A stretch of 64,000 bases of DNA from VMDJ01 sp038146785 (GTDB lineage: Bacteria; Pseudomonadota; Gammaproteobacteria; Chromatiales; Chromatiaceae): positions 434,001 through 498,000 of the forward strand of contig JAYQSI010000016.1 in NCBI GenBank assembly GCA_038146785.1. Direction: 5' to 3'. Below are positions 16,047 through 25,432 of the stretch, one piece after another. The notes under the pieces were generated by a model. That model was given only the letters and a program-made list of their open reading frames with translations. It was not told the origin of the DNA and made no database searches. Each line of letters opens with the position of its first letter. Within the stretch, counting starts at the first letter, position 1. Position numbers and translations under genes: made by a program.

Positions 16047-17600
16047 ATGAGTAAAAGAGTTAAACCAGCTGTATTGTTGATTTTGGATGGCTGGGGCATG
16101 AGCGATGACCCAAATTACAACGCCATCAAAAACGCCAACACGCCTGTATGGGATCGCTTGTGGTCTGAATATCCAACCACGGGTATTACGACCTCGGGTG
16201 CAGCGGTGGGCTTGCCCGGTGGCCAAATGGGTAACTCAGAGGTGGGCCACTTAAACCTTGGCTCTGGCCGTGTGGTTTATCAAGACTTTACCCGTGTGAG
16301 TCGTTCGATTCGTACAGGCTCTTTCTTTACCAACCTAACCTTAGTCAATGCTGTTGATAAAGCGGTGGCAAAAGATAAGGCTGTACACATCCTTGGTTTG
16401 TTATCACCGGGTGGTGTGCATAGCCACGAAGATCATATCCATGCTGCAGTAAAGCTAGCAGTAGAGAAGGGCGTTAAGAATGTTTACGTGCATGCCTTCT
16501 TAGATGGTCGCGACATGCCACCAAAAGCGGCCACTTCGTCTTTGTTAAAACTCCAGACAGCGTTTAATGAAATCGGTGGCGGTCGACTCGCGACGATGAT
16601 CGGTCGTTACTTTGCTATGGACCGTGATAATCGTTGGGATCGTATCGAGATTGCTTACGACTTGATTACCCAAGGTATCGCACAGCATGAGTTTGATGAT
16701 CCGGTCGAAGCGTTAAATGCAGGTTACGAACGTAAAGAGACCGATGAGTTTTTAGCTGCGACACGACTAGGTGATGCTGTCACCTTGAATGATGGCGATG
16801 TGGTTATCAATATGAACTACCGTTCTGACCGCGCCCGTCAGATCACTCGTCCTTTTATTGAAAAAGACTTTCAGCCATTCCAGCGAAAGGTTACGCCAAA
16901 CATTGCGTGCTATGTCTCGCTAACAGAGTACAACAAAGACTTTGATATCCCAGTTGCGTATCCAGGTGAGAAGCTAGCCAATACGTTTGGTGAATATATT
17001 TCAGACCTTGGTATGCGCCAGTTGCGTATCGCAGAGACAGAAAAGTATGCACACGTTACCTTCTTCTTTAATGGCGGCGTCGAAGTGCCCTATGAAGGTG
17101 AGGATCGGATCTTGGTGCCATCACCAAATGTGCCTACCTATGACATGCAGCCAGAGATGAGTGCCTACGAGGTAACGGATAAGTTAGTCGCAGCCATTGA
17201 AAGTGGCGTGTATGACGCTGTGGTTTGTAACTACGCTAACGGCGATATGGTGGGGCATACCGGCAACTACGAAGCGGCAATGAAAGCAGTCGAAGTGTTA
17301 GATGAATGTATTGGCCGAGTCATTGCAGCAGTTGAGAAGGTCGGTGGTGAAGCGTTAATCACAGCTGACCATGGTAATGCTGAGTTGATGATTGATGATG
17401 CAGCAAAACAACCTCATACCCAACACACAACCAATCTTGTGCCTTTGATCTATGTCGGAAAGCAGTTCCCTGAGCTCAAAAGCAATGGTGCCTTGTGTGA
17501 TATTGCGCCGACCATACTTGAAATCATGGGATTGGAAAAACCTATCGAGATGACAGGTCACGCCTTAGTGACCCATCAGCTTAGCCTCGAGAGTATTTAA
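16047..17600 (+). CDS. gpmI: 2,3-bisphosphoglycerate-independent phosphoglycerate mutase
   Basis: Interconverts 3- and 2-phosphoglycerate in glycolysis with two manganese ions. The phosphorylated serine is S64 in MGNSEVGHLN. The phosphatase-domain metal ligands appear in LLILDGWG and in ITADHGNAE near the C-terminus. The transferase domain includes GRYFAMDRDNRW and NYRSDRARQ. Length 517 is standard. It is divergent from the ArsR gene across a 290-base AT-rich gap in which I see no further gene. envC follows after 3 bases. Confidence 0.97.
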   Translation: MSKRVKPAVLLILDGWGMSDDPNYNAIKNANTPVWDRLWSEYPTTGITTSGAAVGLPGGQMGNSEVGHLNLGSGRVVYQDFTRVSRSIRTGSFFTNLTLVNAVDKAVAKDKAVHILGLLSPGGVHSHEDHIHAAVKLAVEKGVKNVYVHAFLDGRDMPPKAATSSLLKLQTAFNEIGGGRLATMIGRYFAMDRDNRWDRIEIAYDLITQGIAQHEFDDPVEALNAGYERKETDEFLAATRLGDAVTLNDGDVVINMNYRSDRARQITRPFIEKDFQPFQRKVTPNIACYVSLTEYNKDFDIPVAYPGEKLANTFGEYISDLGMRQLRIAETEKYAHVTFFFNGGVEVPYEGEDRILVPSPNVPTYDMQPEMSAYEVTDKLVAAIESGVYDAVVCNYANGDMVGHTGNYEAAMKAVEVLDECIGRVIAAVEKVGGEALITADHGNAELMIDDAAKQPHTQHTTNLVPLIYVGKQFPELKSNGALCDIAPTILEIMGLEKPIEMTGHALVTHQLSLESI

Positions 17601-17603
17601 GGT

Positions 17604-18764
17604 ATGCGCTTAAGCAGAGCGACGTGGGTTGCGCTGCTGATCAGTAGCTTCTGTTCACTTGCTATAGCTGATGCGCTCAATGATAGAAAGGTCGAGCTAC
17701 AAAAGCTGAAAGAAACCATCAGCGCGTTTCAACAACAAGCGGCACAAACAAAAAGCCAACACCAAAAAGAACTCGATGCATTAAAAGATGCAGATAGGGC
17801 AGTTGGACGTTCTAAAAAAGAACTGCGTGGTATCGAGAAAAAATTACAAGGCTCAGAGCAGCGCCTTGCTCGCTTAGCAAAGCAAAAGAGTGATAAGCAA
17901 AAGCTGATGTCAGAAAATCAGTTGCTACTCGCAGAGCAAATCCGCTCAGCCCATCGTTTAGGCGAGCGCCAGTCGCTTCGCGTACTGCTTAATCAACAAG
18001 ACCCTCAAGCAGTTTCTCGCACGATGAAATATTTTGAATATTTCAATTCGGCTAGATCCGGCGAAATAAGCCAAGCAGAAACGCGCATCGCCGAGCTCAT
18101 AAACCTTGAGAGCGAAATAGCCAAAGAGCAAGCAGGCTTATTGCCCTTACGAGAGGAGCAACGTGCTGCGATTGCCGAGCTGAATGAACAAAGACAACAT
18201 CAAGCGCGTGTCGTTTCACAATTAGATCGTCAGTTAAAAGATGATCAGACAAAACTCAATAAGTTATTGGTGGATAGGCGCCAACTTGAGCAGCTGATTG
18301 ATCAGTTAGCCAAGGCGGATATTAAAGATGATGGCTTACTGGCAGCTGAGCCATTCAAGAGCCGAAGGGGCAAGCTACCTTGGCCAACAAGCGGCAGATT
18401 ATCTGAGCTATATGGCACGCCTAAAACAGGATCATTAACCTGGGATGGCGTAATGATCAGCACAAAAGTGGGTGCGCCTATTCGCGCAATTCATTCAGGG
18501 CGCGTAGTCTATGCGGACTGGCTGCGCGGTTTAGGCCTGTTAGTCATTGTGGATCATGGCGATAACTACCTGAGCTTGTATGGCCACAATGAAACAATCA
18601 ATAAATCGATAGGTGATTGGGTCGACACTAACGAGGTTATTGGAGCGGCATCGAAAAGTCGTAGCGGAAGCCAAGCCGAGATGTATTTTGGAATTCGCTA
18701 CAAAGGCAAACCCAGTAACCCAAAAAAGTGGTGTCAACGTGACCGAAAAGGGCGAGTAGGCTAA
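17604..18764 (+). CDS. envC: Murein hydrolase activator EnvC
   Basis: Periplasmic activator of amidases at the division septum. A signal peptide covers about residues 1-22 (ending AIADA). Residues 25-240 form a long coiled coil rich in Lys, Gln and Glu. The C-terminal LytM domain (about 260-386) lacks the full zinc site: the first ligand region reads WDGVMIST instead of an H-x3-D pattern, as in E. coli EnvC, so it should be an activator and not an enzyme. gpmI-envC-ctpA is a common gammaproteobacterial order. The stop overlaps the ctpA start (TAATG). Confidence 0.93.
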   Translation: MRLSRATWVALLISSFCSLAIADALNDRKVELQKLKETISAFQQQAAQTKSQHQKELDALKDADRAVGRSKKELRGIEKKLQGSEQRLARLAKQKSDKQKLMSENQLLLAEQIRSAHRLGERQSLRVLLNQQDPQAVSRTMKYFEYFNSARSGEISQAETRIAELINLESEIAKEQAGLLPLREEQRAAIAELNEQRQHQARVVSQLDRQLKDDQTKLNKLLVDRRQLEQLIDQLAKADIKDDGLLAAEPFKSRRGKLPWPTSGRLSELYGTPKTGSLTWDGVMISTKVGAPIRAIHSGRVVYADWLRGLGLLVIVDHGDNYLSLYGHNETINKSIGDWVDTNEVIGAASKSRSGSQAEMYFGIRYKGKPSNPKKWCQRDRKGRVG

Positions 18765-20038
18765 TGAAGAAGTTACAGATAAGTGTGTTATGTGCGCTGC
18801 TAACCATTGGCGGACAGGTCTATGCCAATGAAGCGACAGATAATCAGGACGCTAAGTCGTTACCTCTAGAGCAGTTAAAAATTTTTGCTGAGGTGTTCTC
18901 CCGCATCAAGAAAGATTACGTCGAAGAAGTTGATGACACAGAATTATTAGAGCATGCCATCCAAGGCATGTTGAGCGGGCTAGATCCGCACTCGGCGTAT
19001 TTAAATAAAGATGACTTCCAAGAGTTGCGCGAAGGCACCGAAGGTCAGTTTGGTGGCTTGGGCATGGAAGTCGGCATGGAAGATGGCTTTGTCAAAGTGA
19101 TTGCGCCGATTGATGACACACCGGCAAAGAAAGCAGGCATCAAGGCAGGCGACCTTATCGTGCGTATTGATGGCCAAACCGTAAAAGGCATGTCGCTTGA
19201 TGAAGCAATTGGACTCTTACGTGGTGAGCCCGGCAGTGAGGTGTTGTTACATATCGTTCGTGAAACAAGTGATGGTCCATTTGAAGTCACGGTTGAGCGC
19301 GCCATCATTAAGACAGCGAGTGTGAAGTCACGCTTACTTGAGGGTGCTTATGGTTATGTGCGCTTAAGCCAGTTCCAATCACGTGCCGGTAATGATGTGC
19401 GTAAAGCACTCGACAAATTAATTAAGGAAGCGGATGAGCCATTGAAAGGCTTGGTGCTCGATCTTCGCAATAACCCAGGCGGCGTGCTTACCGAAGCGGT
19501 TGAAGTTAGCGATATCTTTTTAGAGCATGGCTTAGTGGTCTATACCGAAGGACGCAATGACGATTCGCGCGTGAGCTTCGAAGCTAAGCCTGGCGATATG
19601 ATCAAAGGTGCGCCATTAGTTGTATTGGTAAACGATGGTTCAGCATCGGCATCAGAGATTGTGGCAGGTGCGTTACAAGATCATTCACGCGCCATCATCA
19701 TGGGCCAAAAGACCTTTGGTAAAGGCTCGGTGCAAACTATTGTTAATGTGAATGAACAAGTCGGTATCAAGTTAACCACAGCGCGTTATTTCACACCGAA
19801 CGGCCGTTCAATTCAGGCTGAAGGCATAGAGCCGGATATTGTTTTACAAAAGCTTGAACTCAAAGACAGCGAAGACAAGGGCGTATCCTTATCTGAAGCT
19901 AATCTCACCGGCCATCTAGATAATCCAGATGCGCATGAAGAAGATGCCGAAGGCAAAAACAAAACATCTCTGGCGAAAAAAGATTACGCCTTGTTTGAAG
20001 CGTTAAACCTGCTGAAAGGTTTGTCGGTACTTCGCTAA
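18764..20038 (+). CDS. ctpA: Carboxy-terminal processing protease (S41 family)
   Basis: Periplasmic serine protease with a signal peptide (residues 1-21), a PDZ domain (about 85-180, QFGGLGMEVG to VERAIIKTASV) and an S41 catalytic domain. The catalytic pair is S295 in GSASASE and K320 in FGKGSVQ, 25 residues apart as in Tsp. Substrates probably include peptidoglycan endopeptidases or lipoproteins, by analogy. The 424 residues match CtpA rather than the longer Prc. The start overlaps the envC stop by one base. Confidence 0.94.
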   Translation: MKKLQISVLCALLTIGGQVYANEATDNQDAKSLPLEQLKIFAEVFSRIKKDYVEEVDDTELLEHAIQGMLSGLDPHSAYLNKDDFQELREGTEGQFGGLGMEVGMEDGFVKVIAPIDDTPAKKAGIKAGDLIVRIDGQTVKGMSLDEAIGLLRGEPGSEVLLHIVRETSDGPFEVTVERAIIKTASVKSRLLEGAYGYVRLSQFQSRAGNDVRKALDKLIKEADEPLKGLVLDLRNNPGGVLTEAVEVSDIFLEHGLVVYTEGRNDDSRVSFEAKPGDMIKGAPLVVLVNDGSASASEIVAGALQDHSRAIIMGQKTFGKGSVQTIVNVNEQVGIKLTTARYFTPNGRSIQAEGIEPDIVLQKLELKDSEDKGVSLSEANLTGHLDNPDAHEEDAEGKNKTSLAKKDYALFEALNLLKGLSVLR

Positions 20039-20044
20039 TTCGAG

Positions 20045-20602
20045 ATGAGCATGTCTAAAAGCGTACTAGTGATTGTTGCGAATGGTAGCGAAGAGCTGGA
20101 AGCGGTCACGGTGATTGATCTGCTGCGTCGCGCTCAAATTAACGTTACGGTTGCTAGCTTAGATGGCAATCAAGTCACCTGTAGCCGCGGCGTTAAGCTG
20201 ATCCCAGATACGAGCTTGCAGGATGTGATGCAACAGGACTTCGATTTAATCGTGCTGCCGGGCGGCTTGCCGGGGGCGGATCATTTAGCTGATGACGAGC
20301 GTGTCATTGCTTTATTGCAGCAGCAAACAAACCAGCAGCGACTCACTGCAGCAATATGTGCCGCACCAAAAGTGTTGGTAAAAGCGGGGGTGGTGAAAGA
20401 TAAAACCATCACTGGCTATCCAGGTGCGATCACCTTAAGTGAAAACGACCAAGTAACACTGACCGAGCAAGCGGTGTGTGAAGACGGATTGGTTGTGACC
20501 TCGCGTGGCCCAGGAACAGCGATGGATTTTGCACTGACCTTGATTGAACGTTTAGAGGGAAAAGAAGCCCGCGATGCGGTTGAGCTTCCGTTAAAACGTT
20601 AA
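20045..20602 (+). CDS. yajL: DJ-1/PfpI family protein, YajL-like
   Basis: Oxidative-stress protein of the DJ-1 superfamily. The nucleophile is C105 in AAICAAPKVL, with the partner glutamate near residue 17 (GSEELEAV). Length (185) and motifs match YajL, described as a chaperone and disputed protein deglycase. Two in-frame ATG codons are six bases apart at the start; I keep the first. It follows ctpA by 6 bases and overlaps the stop of ubiB on the other strand through a shared TTAA. Confidence 0.88.
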   Translation: MSMSKSVLVIVANGSEELEAVTVIDLLRRAQINVTVASLDGNQVTCSRGVKLIPDTSLQDVMQQDFDLIVLPGGLPGADHLADDERVIALLQQQTNQQRLTAAICAAPKVLVKAGVVKDKTITGYPGAITLSENDQVTLTEQAVCEDGLVVTSRGPGTAMDFALTLIERLEGKEARDAVELPLKR

Positions 20603-22251
20603 CGTTTAAATAAGCCTGCAATCACCAGTAGGGCGCCAATACCGGCTGAGCCCGCCGTGACCCAAAGGTTATCGATCATTGGTACAAGCGGCTTATCCGC
20701 AAGATGTACTAACAAGCCCGCAACGATCAAGATGCCGCCACTGTGGAGTAATCGACCACGCAGGGCACTGTCAGCAAGTTGCTGTTTGATGTCATCAAGC
20801 TGATTAGATTGCCAATTCAGTGTCAACTCGCCATCGGCGGCTTTCTTTAACACGCGATAGGTTAGATGCGGCAGTTGCGGTAGCTCTTCAGAGAGCTGTG
20901 GCAAGCTATCTTTAATGCGACGCGCAAAGGCTTTAACGCCAACTTGTTCAGCCACCCACTTTTCCATGAACGGCTTTGCCGTTTGCCATAGATCAAGTTG
21001 AGGATAAAGCTGGCGACCCAAACCTTCGATGTTGAGTAAGGTTTTTTGCAGCAGTACCAATTGAGGTTGCACTTCCATATTGAAGCGACGTGCCGTTTGG
21101 AAGAGGCGCAGTAAGAAATGACCAAAGGAAATTTCACTGATCGGCTTTTCCCAGATAGGTTCTGAAACCGCGCGAATAGCCGCTTCGAATTCTTCAACAC
21201 GGGTATCACGAGGTACCCAGCCAGAATCAACGTGCAGCTCAGCCACCTTGCGATAATCGCGATGGAAGAAAGCGAGTAAGTTTTCAGCTAGGTAGCGTTG
21301 ATCTTCTGTCGTTAGCGAACCCATGATGCCGAAGTCGACACCAACATAGTTACCATCGTCGCGAACAAAAATATTGCCCGGGTGCATGTCCGCATGGAAG
21401 AAGTTATCGCGGAACACTTGGGTAAAGAAGATTTCAACACCGAGTGCTGATAGGCGTTCTAAATCAACACCATTCTTAATGTGTGACTCAACATCATCAA
21501 CAGGCGTGCCGTAGATTCGCTCTTGAGTCATGACGCTGCTGCGGGTGTACTCCCAGTAAATCTGAGGCACATACAACATGTCGGAGTTTTCAAAGTTACG
21601 ACGAAGTAGGGCGCAGTTAGCCGCCTCACGCATCAGATCGAGTTCGTCGTAGATGGTCTTTTTGTATTCATCGACAACTTCGACAGGACGCAGTCGTTTG
21701 GCATCAGCCGAGTAACGTCGTGCTAAACGAGCAATAGTGAATAACAAACGGATATCACGATCGATCGTCTTCTCGATGCCTGGACGAACAACCTTAACCA
21801 CCACGTCGCTGCCATCTTTAAGCTTCGCGGTGTGTACCTGAGCAATCGAAGCAGACGCTAAAGGCGTTGGATCAAAATCATCAAACAGGTTTTCGATCGT
21901 GTCTTCGAGTTGTGACTCGATCACTTGAATGGCTTTCTTGCCATCAAACGGCGGCACGCGGTCCTGCAGCTTGACCAGCTCTTCTGCAATGTCGTCTGGC
22001 AAAAGGTCGCGACGTGTTGAAAGGATCTGGCCAAACTTTACATAGATAGGGCCAAGCTCTTCGAGTGCGCGACGTATACGCACGCCACGCGGTGTTTGTT
22101 TTGCACGATGCGACCAATAGAAAGGCGAGAGCAAGCGCATGAAGCGGATAAAGCGAAACTTTTGCGATGACAGAACAAAGTCATCTAAGCCATGACGCAT
22201 CATGACCCAAAGAATATTGATAACGCGCGCAGACTCTTTTACTGGGATCAT
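20599..22251 (-). CDS. ubiB: Ubiquinone biosynthesis atypical kinase UbiB
   Basis: ABC1/ADCK/COQ8-family protein required for ubiquinone synthesis, probably as an ATPase extracting lipid intermediates. The KxGQ motif is in GPIYVKFGQILSTRRD and the alanine-rich loop in LASASIAQVHTAKL. The catalytic blocks HADMHPGNIF and GVDFGIMG are intact. Two hydrophobic segments at the C-terminus anchor it to the inner membrane. Length 550 (E. coli 546). It is the last of DUF971-ubiE-ubiJ-ubiB, with a 4-base overlap with ubiJ. Confidence 0.97.
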   Translation of the reverse strand: MIPVKESARVINILWVMMRHGLDDFVLSSQKFRFIRFMRLLSPFYWSHRAKQTPRGVRIRRALEELGPIYVKFGQILSTRRDLLPDDIAEELVKLQDRVPPFDGKKAIQVIESQLEDTIENLFDDFDPTPLASASIAQVHTAKLKDGSDVVVKVVRPGIEKTIDRDIRLLFTIARLARRYSADAKRLRPVEVVDEYKKTIYDELDLMREAANCALLRRNFENSDMLYVPQIYWEYTRSSVMTQERIYGTPVDDVESHIKNGVDLERLSALGVEIFFTQVFRDNFFHADMHPGNIFVRDDGNYVGVDFGIMGSLTTEDQRYLAENLLAFFHRDYRKVAELHVDSGWVPRDTRVEEFEAAIRAVSEPIWEKPISEISFGHFLLRLFQTARRFNMEVQPQLVLLQKTLLNIEGLGRQLYPQLDLWQTAKPFMEKWVAEQVGVKAFARRIKDSLPQLSEELPQLPHLTYRVLKKAADGELTLNWQSNQLDDIKQQLADSALRGRLLHSGGILIVAGLLVHLADKPLVPMIDNLWVTAGSAGIGALLVIAGLFKR

Positions 22252-22865
22252 TGCGCTAAACCTTTCATAAGAAGATTGATGCGGGCGGATAAACGCTCCA
22301 CATCATCACGGGTTTTCTCAAGATCAGAGACGAAGGCTTCGACCTCAAAATGATGCGGCAACACACGTAACTCTTCGGTGAGATATTCACTGAGGTTGGT
22401 TTTACCTAAAGAAGATACCTCGCCTGCAGTGCCGGCCGCTTTTTTGGCACGTTGTGCGACGGCATAAGCAACCGTATCACCCAACCATTTAGAAAGATGC
22501 TCTTCCCAATCAATCGATAAGTCTGCAAGCGCTTGGCTAAAACGCTGCGCTAAGGCAGTGTCACCATGCAGCTGCACATGACCTGCAAAGAGTTGGCTTG
22601 TGCTGTTTTGTTTGTCGCTTGCGCGCAGTAGATCTACCGGGCTGCCTTCTATGGCGGCATCGGGCGCGTCTTCACGACGACTCGCAACCTGTAGCGCGCC
22701 GCTATGATCCGGTGTGAAATAAAGTTTGATACCAGTGCCGCGGAGATAAATGCCAACACAGCTGCCATGCAGTCGAGCAAAGCGCGTTTGTGTTTTTGGG
22801 TCTTGTTGAATCAGCAGATTGATACTCTGCTCGATACCCTCGACAAGAAGATCACGGACGGTCAC
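22248..22865 (-). CDS. ubiJ: Ubiquinone biosynthesis accessory factor UbiJ
   Basis: Lipid-binding accessory protein of the Ubi complex. Residues about 15-115 resemble an SCP2 sterol-carrier fold and the C-terminal third is helical (VEAFVSDLEKTRDDVERLSA). Divergence in this family is high, so the call leans on its place between ubiE and ubiB, the conserved order in gammaproteobacteria, and on length (205; E. coli 201). It overlaps ubiB by 4 bases and starts 5 bases after ubiE. Confidence 0.9.
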   Translation of the reverse strand: MTVRDLLVEGIEQSINLLIQQDPKTQTRFARLHGSCVGIYLRGTGIKLYFTPDHSGALQVASRREDAPDAAIEGSPVDLLRASDKQNSTSQLFAGHVQLHGDTALAQRFSQALADLSIDWEEHLSKWLGDTVAYAVAQRAKKAAGTAGEVSSLGKTNLSEYLTEELRVLPHHFEVEAFVSDLEKTRDDVERLSARINLLMKGLAQ

Positions 22866-22870
22866 GGGAC

Positions 22871-23620
22871 TTAGATTTTAAAGCCGCGATGAATCGCGAC
22901 AATGCCGCCAGTCAGGTTATGCACATCGCAACGCTCAAAGCCGGCTGTTTCCATCATGCCTTTGAGTGTCTCTTGATCTGGGTGCATACGAATTGATTCA
23001 GCAAGGTATTGATAACTTTCTGCATCATTCGCGACAAGCTTGCCCATCTTTGGCAGCAAGCTAAATGAGTAGGTGTCGTAAATCTTTTCGAGCGGCTTAT
23101 TGGTTGGCTTAGAAAACTCGAGTACCAATGCGCGTCCGCCTGGCTTAAGTGCACGATACATACTGCGCAGTGCGGCATCTTTATCAGTGACATTACGCAA
23201 ACCAAATGCAATGGTGATCAAATCTAAACTGTTATCAGCAACAGGCAGCTTTTCCGCATTGATCTGGGTGTATTGCAGATTGCCCGCATGTCCACGATCG
23301 ATCATGCGATCACGACCAACATTCAACATGGCGGCATTGATATCCGACATGATGACCAAGCCGTCAGGCCCAACTAGACCTGCGAAGCGATCCGCTAGAT
23401 CACCGGTGCCCGAAGCGAGATCGAGAATGCGTTGACCTTTACGCACGCCGGCAAGCTCAATCGCAAAGCGTTTCCAAAGACGATGAACACCGAATGACAT
23501 CAAGTCATTCATGACATCGTATTTACTGGCTACCGAATCAAAAACACCACGCACCATGCTCGCCTTATCATCGGCGTTGACGGTTTTGTAACCAAAGTGC
23601 GTTGTGTTCTCGTTAGCCAT
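22871..23620 (-). CDS. ubiE: Ubiquinone/menaquinone C-methyltransferase UbiE
   Basis: S-adenosylmethionine-dependent methyltransferase that adds the C-methyl group in ubiquinone synthesis. SAM motif I is ILDLASGTGDLA. The family signatures YDVMNDLMSFGVHRLWK and FGLRNVTDKDAALRSMYR are complete. The start at 23620 (MANENTTHFGYKTV) gives 249 residues against 251 in E. coli; the frame is open 22 codons further upstream with no homology. The gap to the DUF971 gene is 2 bases. Confidence 0.97.
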   Translation of the reverse strand: MANENTTHFGYKTVNADDKASMVRGVFDSVASKYDVMNDLMSFGVHRLWKRFAIELAGVRKGQRILDLASGTGDLADRFAGLVGPDGLVIMSDINAAMLNVGRDRMIDRGHAGNLQYTQINAEKLPVADNSLDLITIAFGLRNVTDKDAALRSMYRALKPGGRALVLEFSKPTNKPLEKIYDTYSFSLLPKMGKLVANDAESYQYLAESIRMHPDQETLKGMMETAGFERCDVHNLTGGIVAIHRGFKI

Positions 23621-23622
23621 AG

Positions 23623-23994
23623 TTATGCCTGAGGTTCTTTGCGGGTGTAGCCTTTCTCTTTGAGTTCTTCGAGGTAGGCTTCCCACATCTCATCGAAATT
23701 CTTGCCAAGATTGTACAAGGTTTCCCATGAGTAGATGCCGGTGTTGTGTTCGTCATCAAAGTGCAGCACAACCGCATAGTTGCCAACTGGCTCGATCTTA
23801 TCGATGTTCACCGCTTCTTTACCTAAAGGCACTTTGCGCTGACCTGGCGCATGACCAGTCACCTCAGCAGAAGGCGAGTAAACACGAAGGTACTCAGCAG
23901 GTAACTTAAAGTTACTGCCATCATCGAAACTGATTTCGAGCACGCGCGACAAGCGGTGCATATTCAATTCGGTTGGATTTGGAACATTTAACAT
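23623..23994 (-). CDS. DUF971 (GBBH-like N-terminal domain) protein
   Basis: Small protein of 123 residues made of one DUF971 domain, the fold found at the N-terminus of gamma-butyrobetaine hydroxylase. Typical pieces are LEISFDDGSNFKLPAEYLRVYSPSAE (first half) and DDEHNTGIYSWETLYNLG. The function is not established; similar domains occur in Fe-S and cluster-scaffold proteins. It sits between hslU and ubiE, a conserved neighbourhood. About 100 bases without a gene separate it from hslU. Confidence 0.9.
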   Translation of the reverse strand: MLNVPNPTELNMHRLSRVLEISFDDGSNFKLPAEYLRVYSPSAEVTGHAPGQRKVPLGKEAVNIDKIEPVGNYAVVLHFDDEHNTGIYSWETLYNLGKNFDEMWEAYLEELKEKGYTRKEPQA

Positions 23995-24094
23995 AGGATT
24001 TCCTGTAACGCGTTTGGGCGATGTTGCCGCTATTTTCGCGTAAGTCGGTGGATTATTTCACCTTTCGCAGAGGAGGTTGTATCAAACAGCCGCC

Positions 24095-25432
24095 TTACAA
24101 AATGTATTGAGATAGGTCTTCGTCATCCGACAAGGCCTCTAAGTGACGGTTCACATAATCAACATCAACCGTGATGGTTTGTCCGGCGTAGGTCGGCGCC
24201 ATGAAAGACACCTCTTCTAATAGGCGCTCCATCATGGTGTGCAAACGGCGCGCACCGATATTCTCGGTTCGCTCGTTGACCTGCCAAGCGAGCTCAGCGA
24301 TACGACGAATACCGTCCTCAGCGAATTGAATGGTGACATTCTCCGTCGCAATCAAGGCTTCGTATTGTTCAGTGAGTGAGGCATCGGGTTCAGTCAAGAT
24401 GCGTACAAAGTCATCTGAACTGAGCGCATCAAGTTCGACTCGAATCGGCAGACGACCTTGAAGCTCAGGAATCAAATCCGACGGCTTACTGAGATGGAAT
24501 GCACCTGAGGCAATAAACAAGATGTGGTCGGTTTTCACCATGCCATGTTTGGTGCTGATGGTGCAGCCTTCAACCAAAGGCAATAGGTCGCGCTGAACAC
24601 CTTCACGCGAAACATCTGCGCCATGTGATTCGCTACGACTTGCGACCTTATCGATCTCATCGATAAACACGATGCCATGTTGCTCAACCAGCTCAACAGC
24701 ACGTGCTTTTAGGTCTTCTTCGTTAACGCGTTTCGCCGCTTCTTCTTCAGCAAGTTGCTTGAGTGCATCTTTAATAAAGAGTTTGCGCTTTTTGGTTTTA
24801 CCACCACCGATGTTTTGGAACAGACCTTGAAGTTGATTGGTCATCTCTTCCATGCCGGGAGGTGCCATGATCTCAACACCCATCGCTGGTTGTTGAACTT
24901 CAATCTCGATCTCTTTGTCATCTAGCTCGCCATTGCGTAGCTTGATGCGGAATTTATCGCGCGTACCGCCACCAGAGCTGACACTCGGTTGCTCTTCATC
25001 CCATTGGCTGCCACGAGCAGGTGGCAATAAGACATCCAGAATGCGCTCTTCGGCAGCATCCATTGCGGCATCTTTTTGCTTTTCCATCTCGATTTCACGA
25101 ACCATCTTGACCGAGCTATCCACCAGATCACGAATGATCGAGTCGACCTCGCGACCCACATAGCCAACCTCGGTGAACTTGGTGGCTTCTACCTTAATAA
25201 AAGGCGCATTCGCTAAACGGGCTAAACGGCGAGCGATCTCGGTTTTACCGACACCCGTAGGGCCGATCATCAAAATGTTCTTTGGGGTGATCTCACCGCG
25301 CAGAGATTCATCCACTTGGCTACGACGCCAACGGTTACGCAAAGCAATGGCCACAGCGCGCTTAGCCGCTTGCTGCCCAATGATGTGCTTATCAAGTTCG
25401 TGAACGATCGCTTCAGGAGTCATATCAGCCAT
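24095..25432 (-). CDS. hslU: ATP-dependent protease ATPase subunit HslU
   Basis: AAA+ unfoldase that feeds substrates to the HslV peptidase. Walker A is GPTGVGKTEIARRLA and Walker B is GIVFIDEIDK. The intermediate I-domain lies between about residues 110 and 235, and the sensor and C-terminal HslV-binding tail (DEDLSQYIL) are present. I use the ATG at 25432 (MADMTPEAIV), giving 445 residues (E. coli 443); it overlaps the hslV stop by 8 bases. The frame extends six codons upstream, without support. Confidence 0.97.
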   Translation of the reverse strand: MADMTPEAIVHELDKHIIGQQAAKRAVAIALRNRWRRSQVDESLRGEITPKNILMIGPTGVGKTEIARRLARLANAPFIKVEATKFTEVGYVGREVDSIIRDLVDSSVKMVREIEMEKQKDAAMDAAEERILDVLLPPARGSQWDEEQPSVSSGGGTRDKFRIKLRNGELDDKEIEIEVQQPAMGVEIMAPPGMEEMTNQLQGLFQNIGGGKTKKRKLFIKDALKQLAEEEAAKRVNEEDLKARAVELVEQHGIVFIDEIDKVASRSESHGADVSREGVQRDLLPLVEGCTISTKHGMVKTDHILFIASGAFHLSKPSDLIPELQGRLPIRVELDALSSDDFVRILTEPDASLTEQYEALIATENVTIQFAEDGIRRIAELAWQVNERTENIGARRLHTMMERLLEEVSFMAPTYAGQTITVDVDYVNRHLEALSDDEDLSQYIL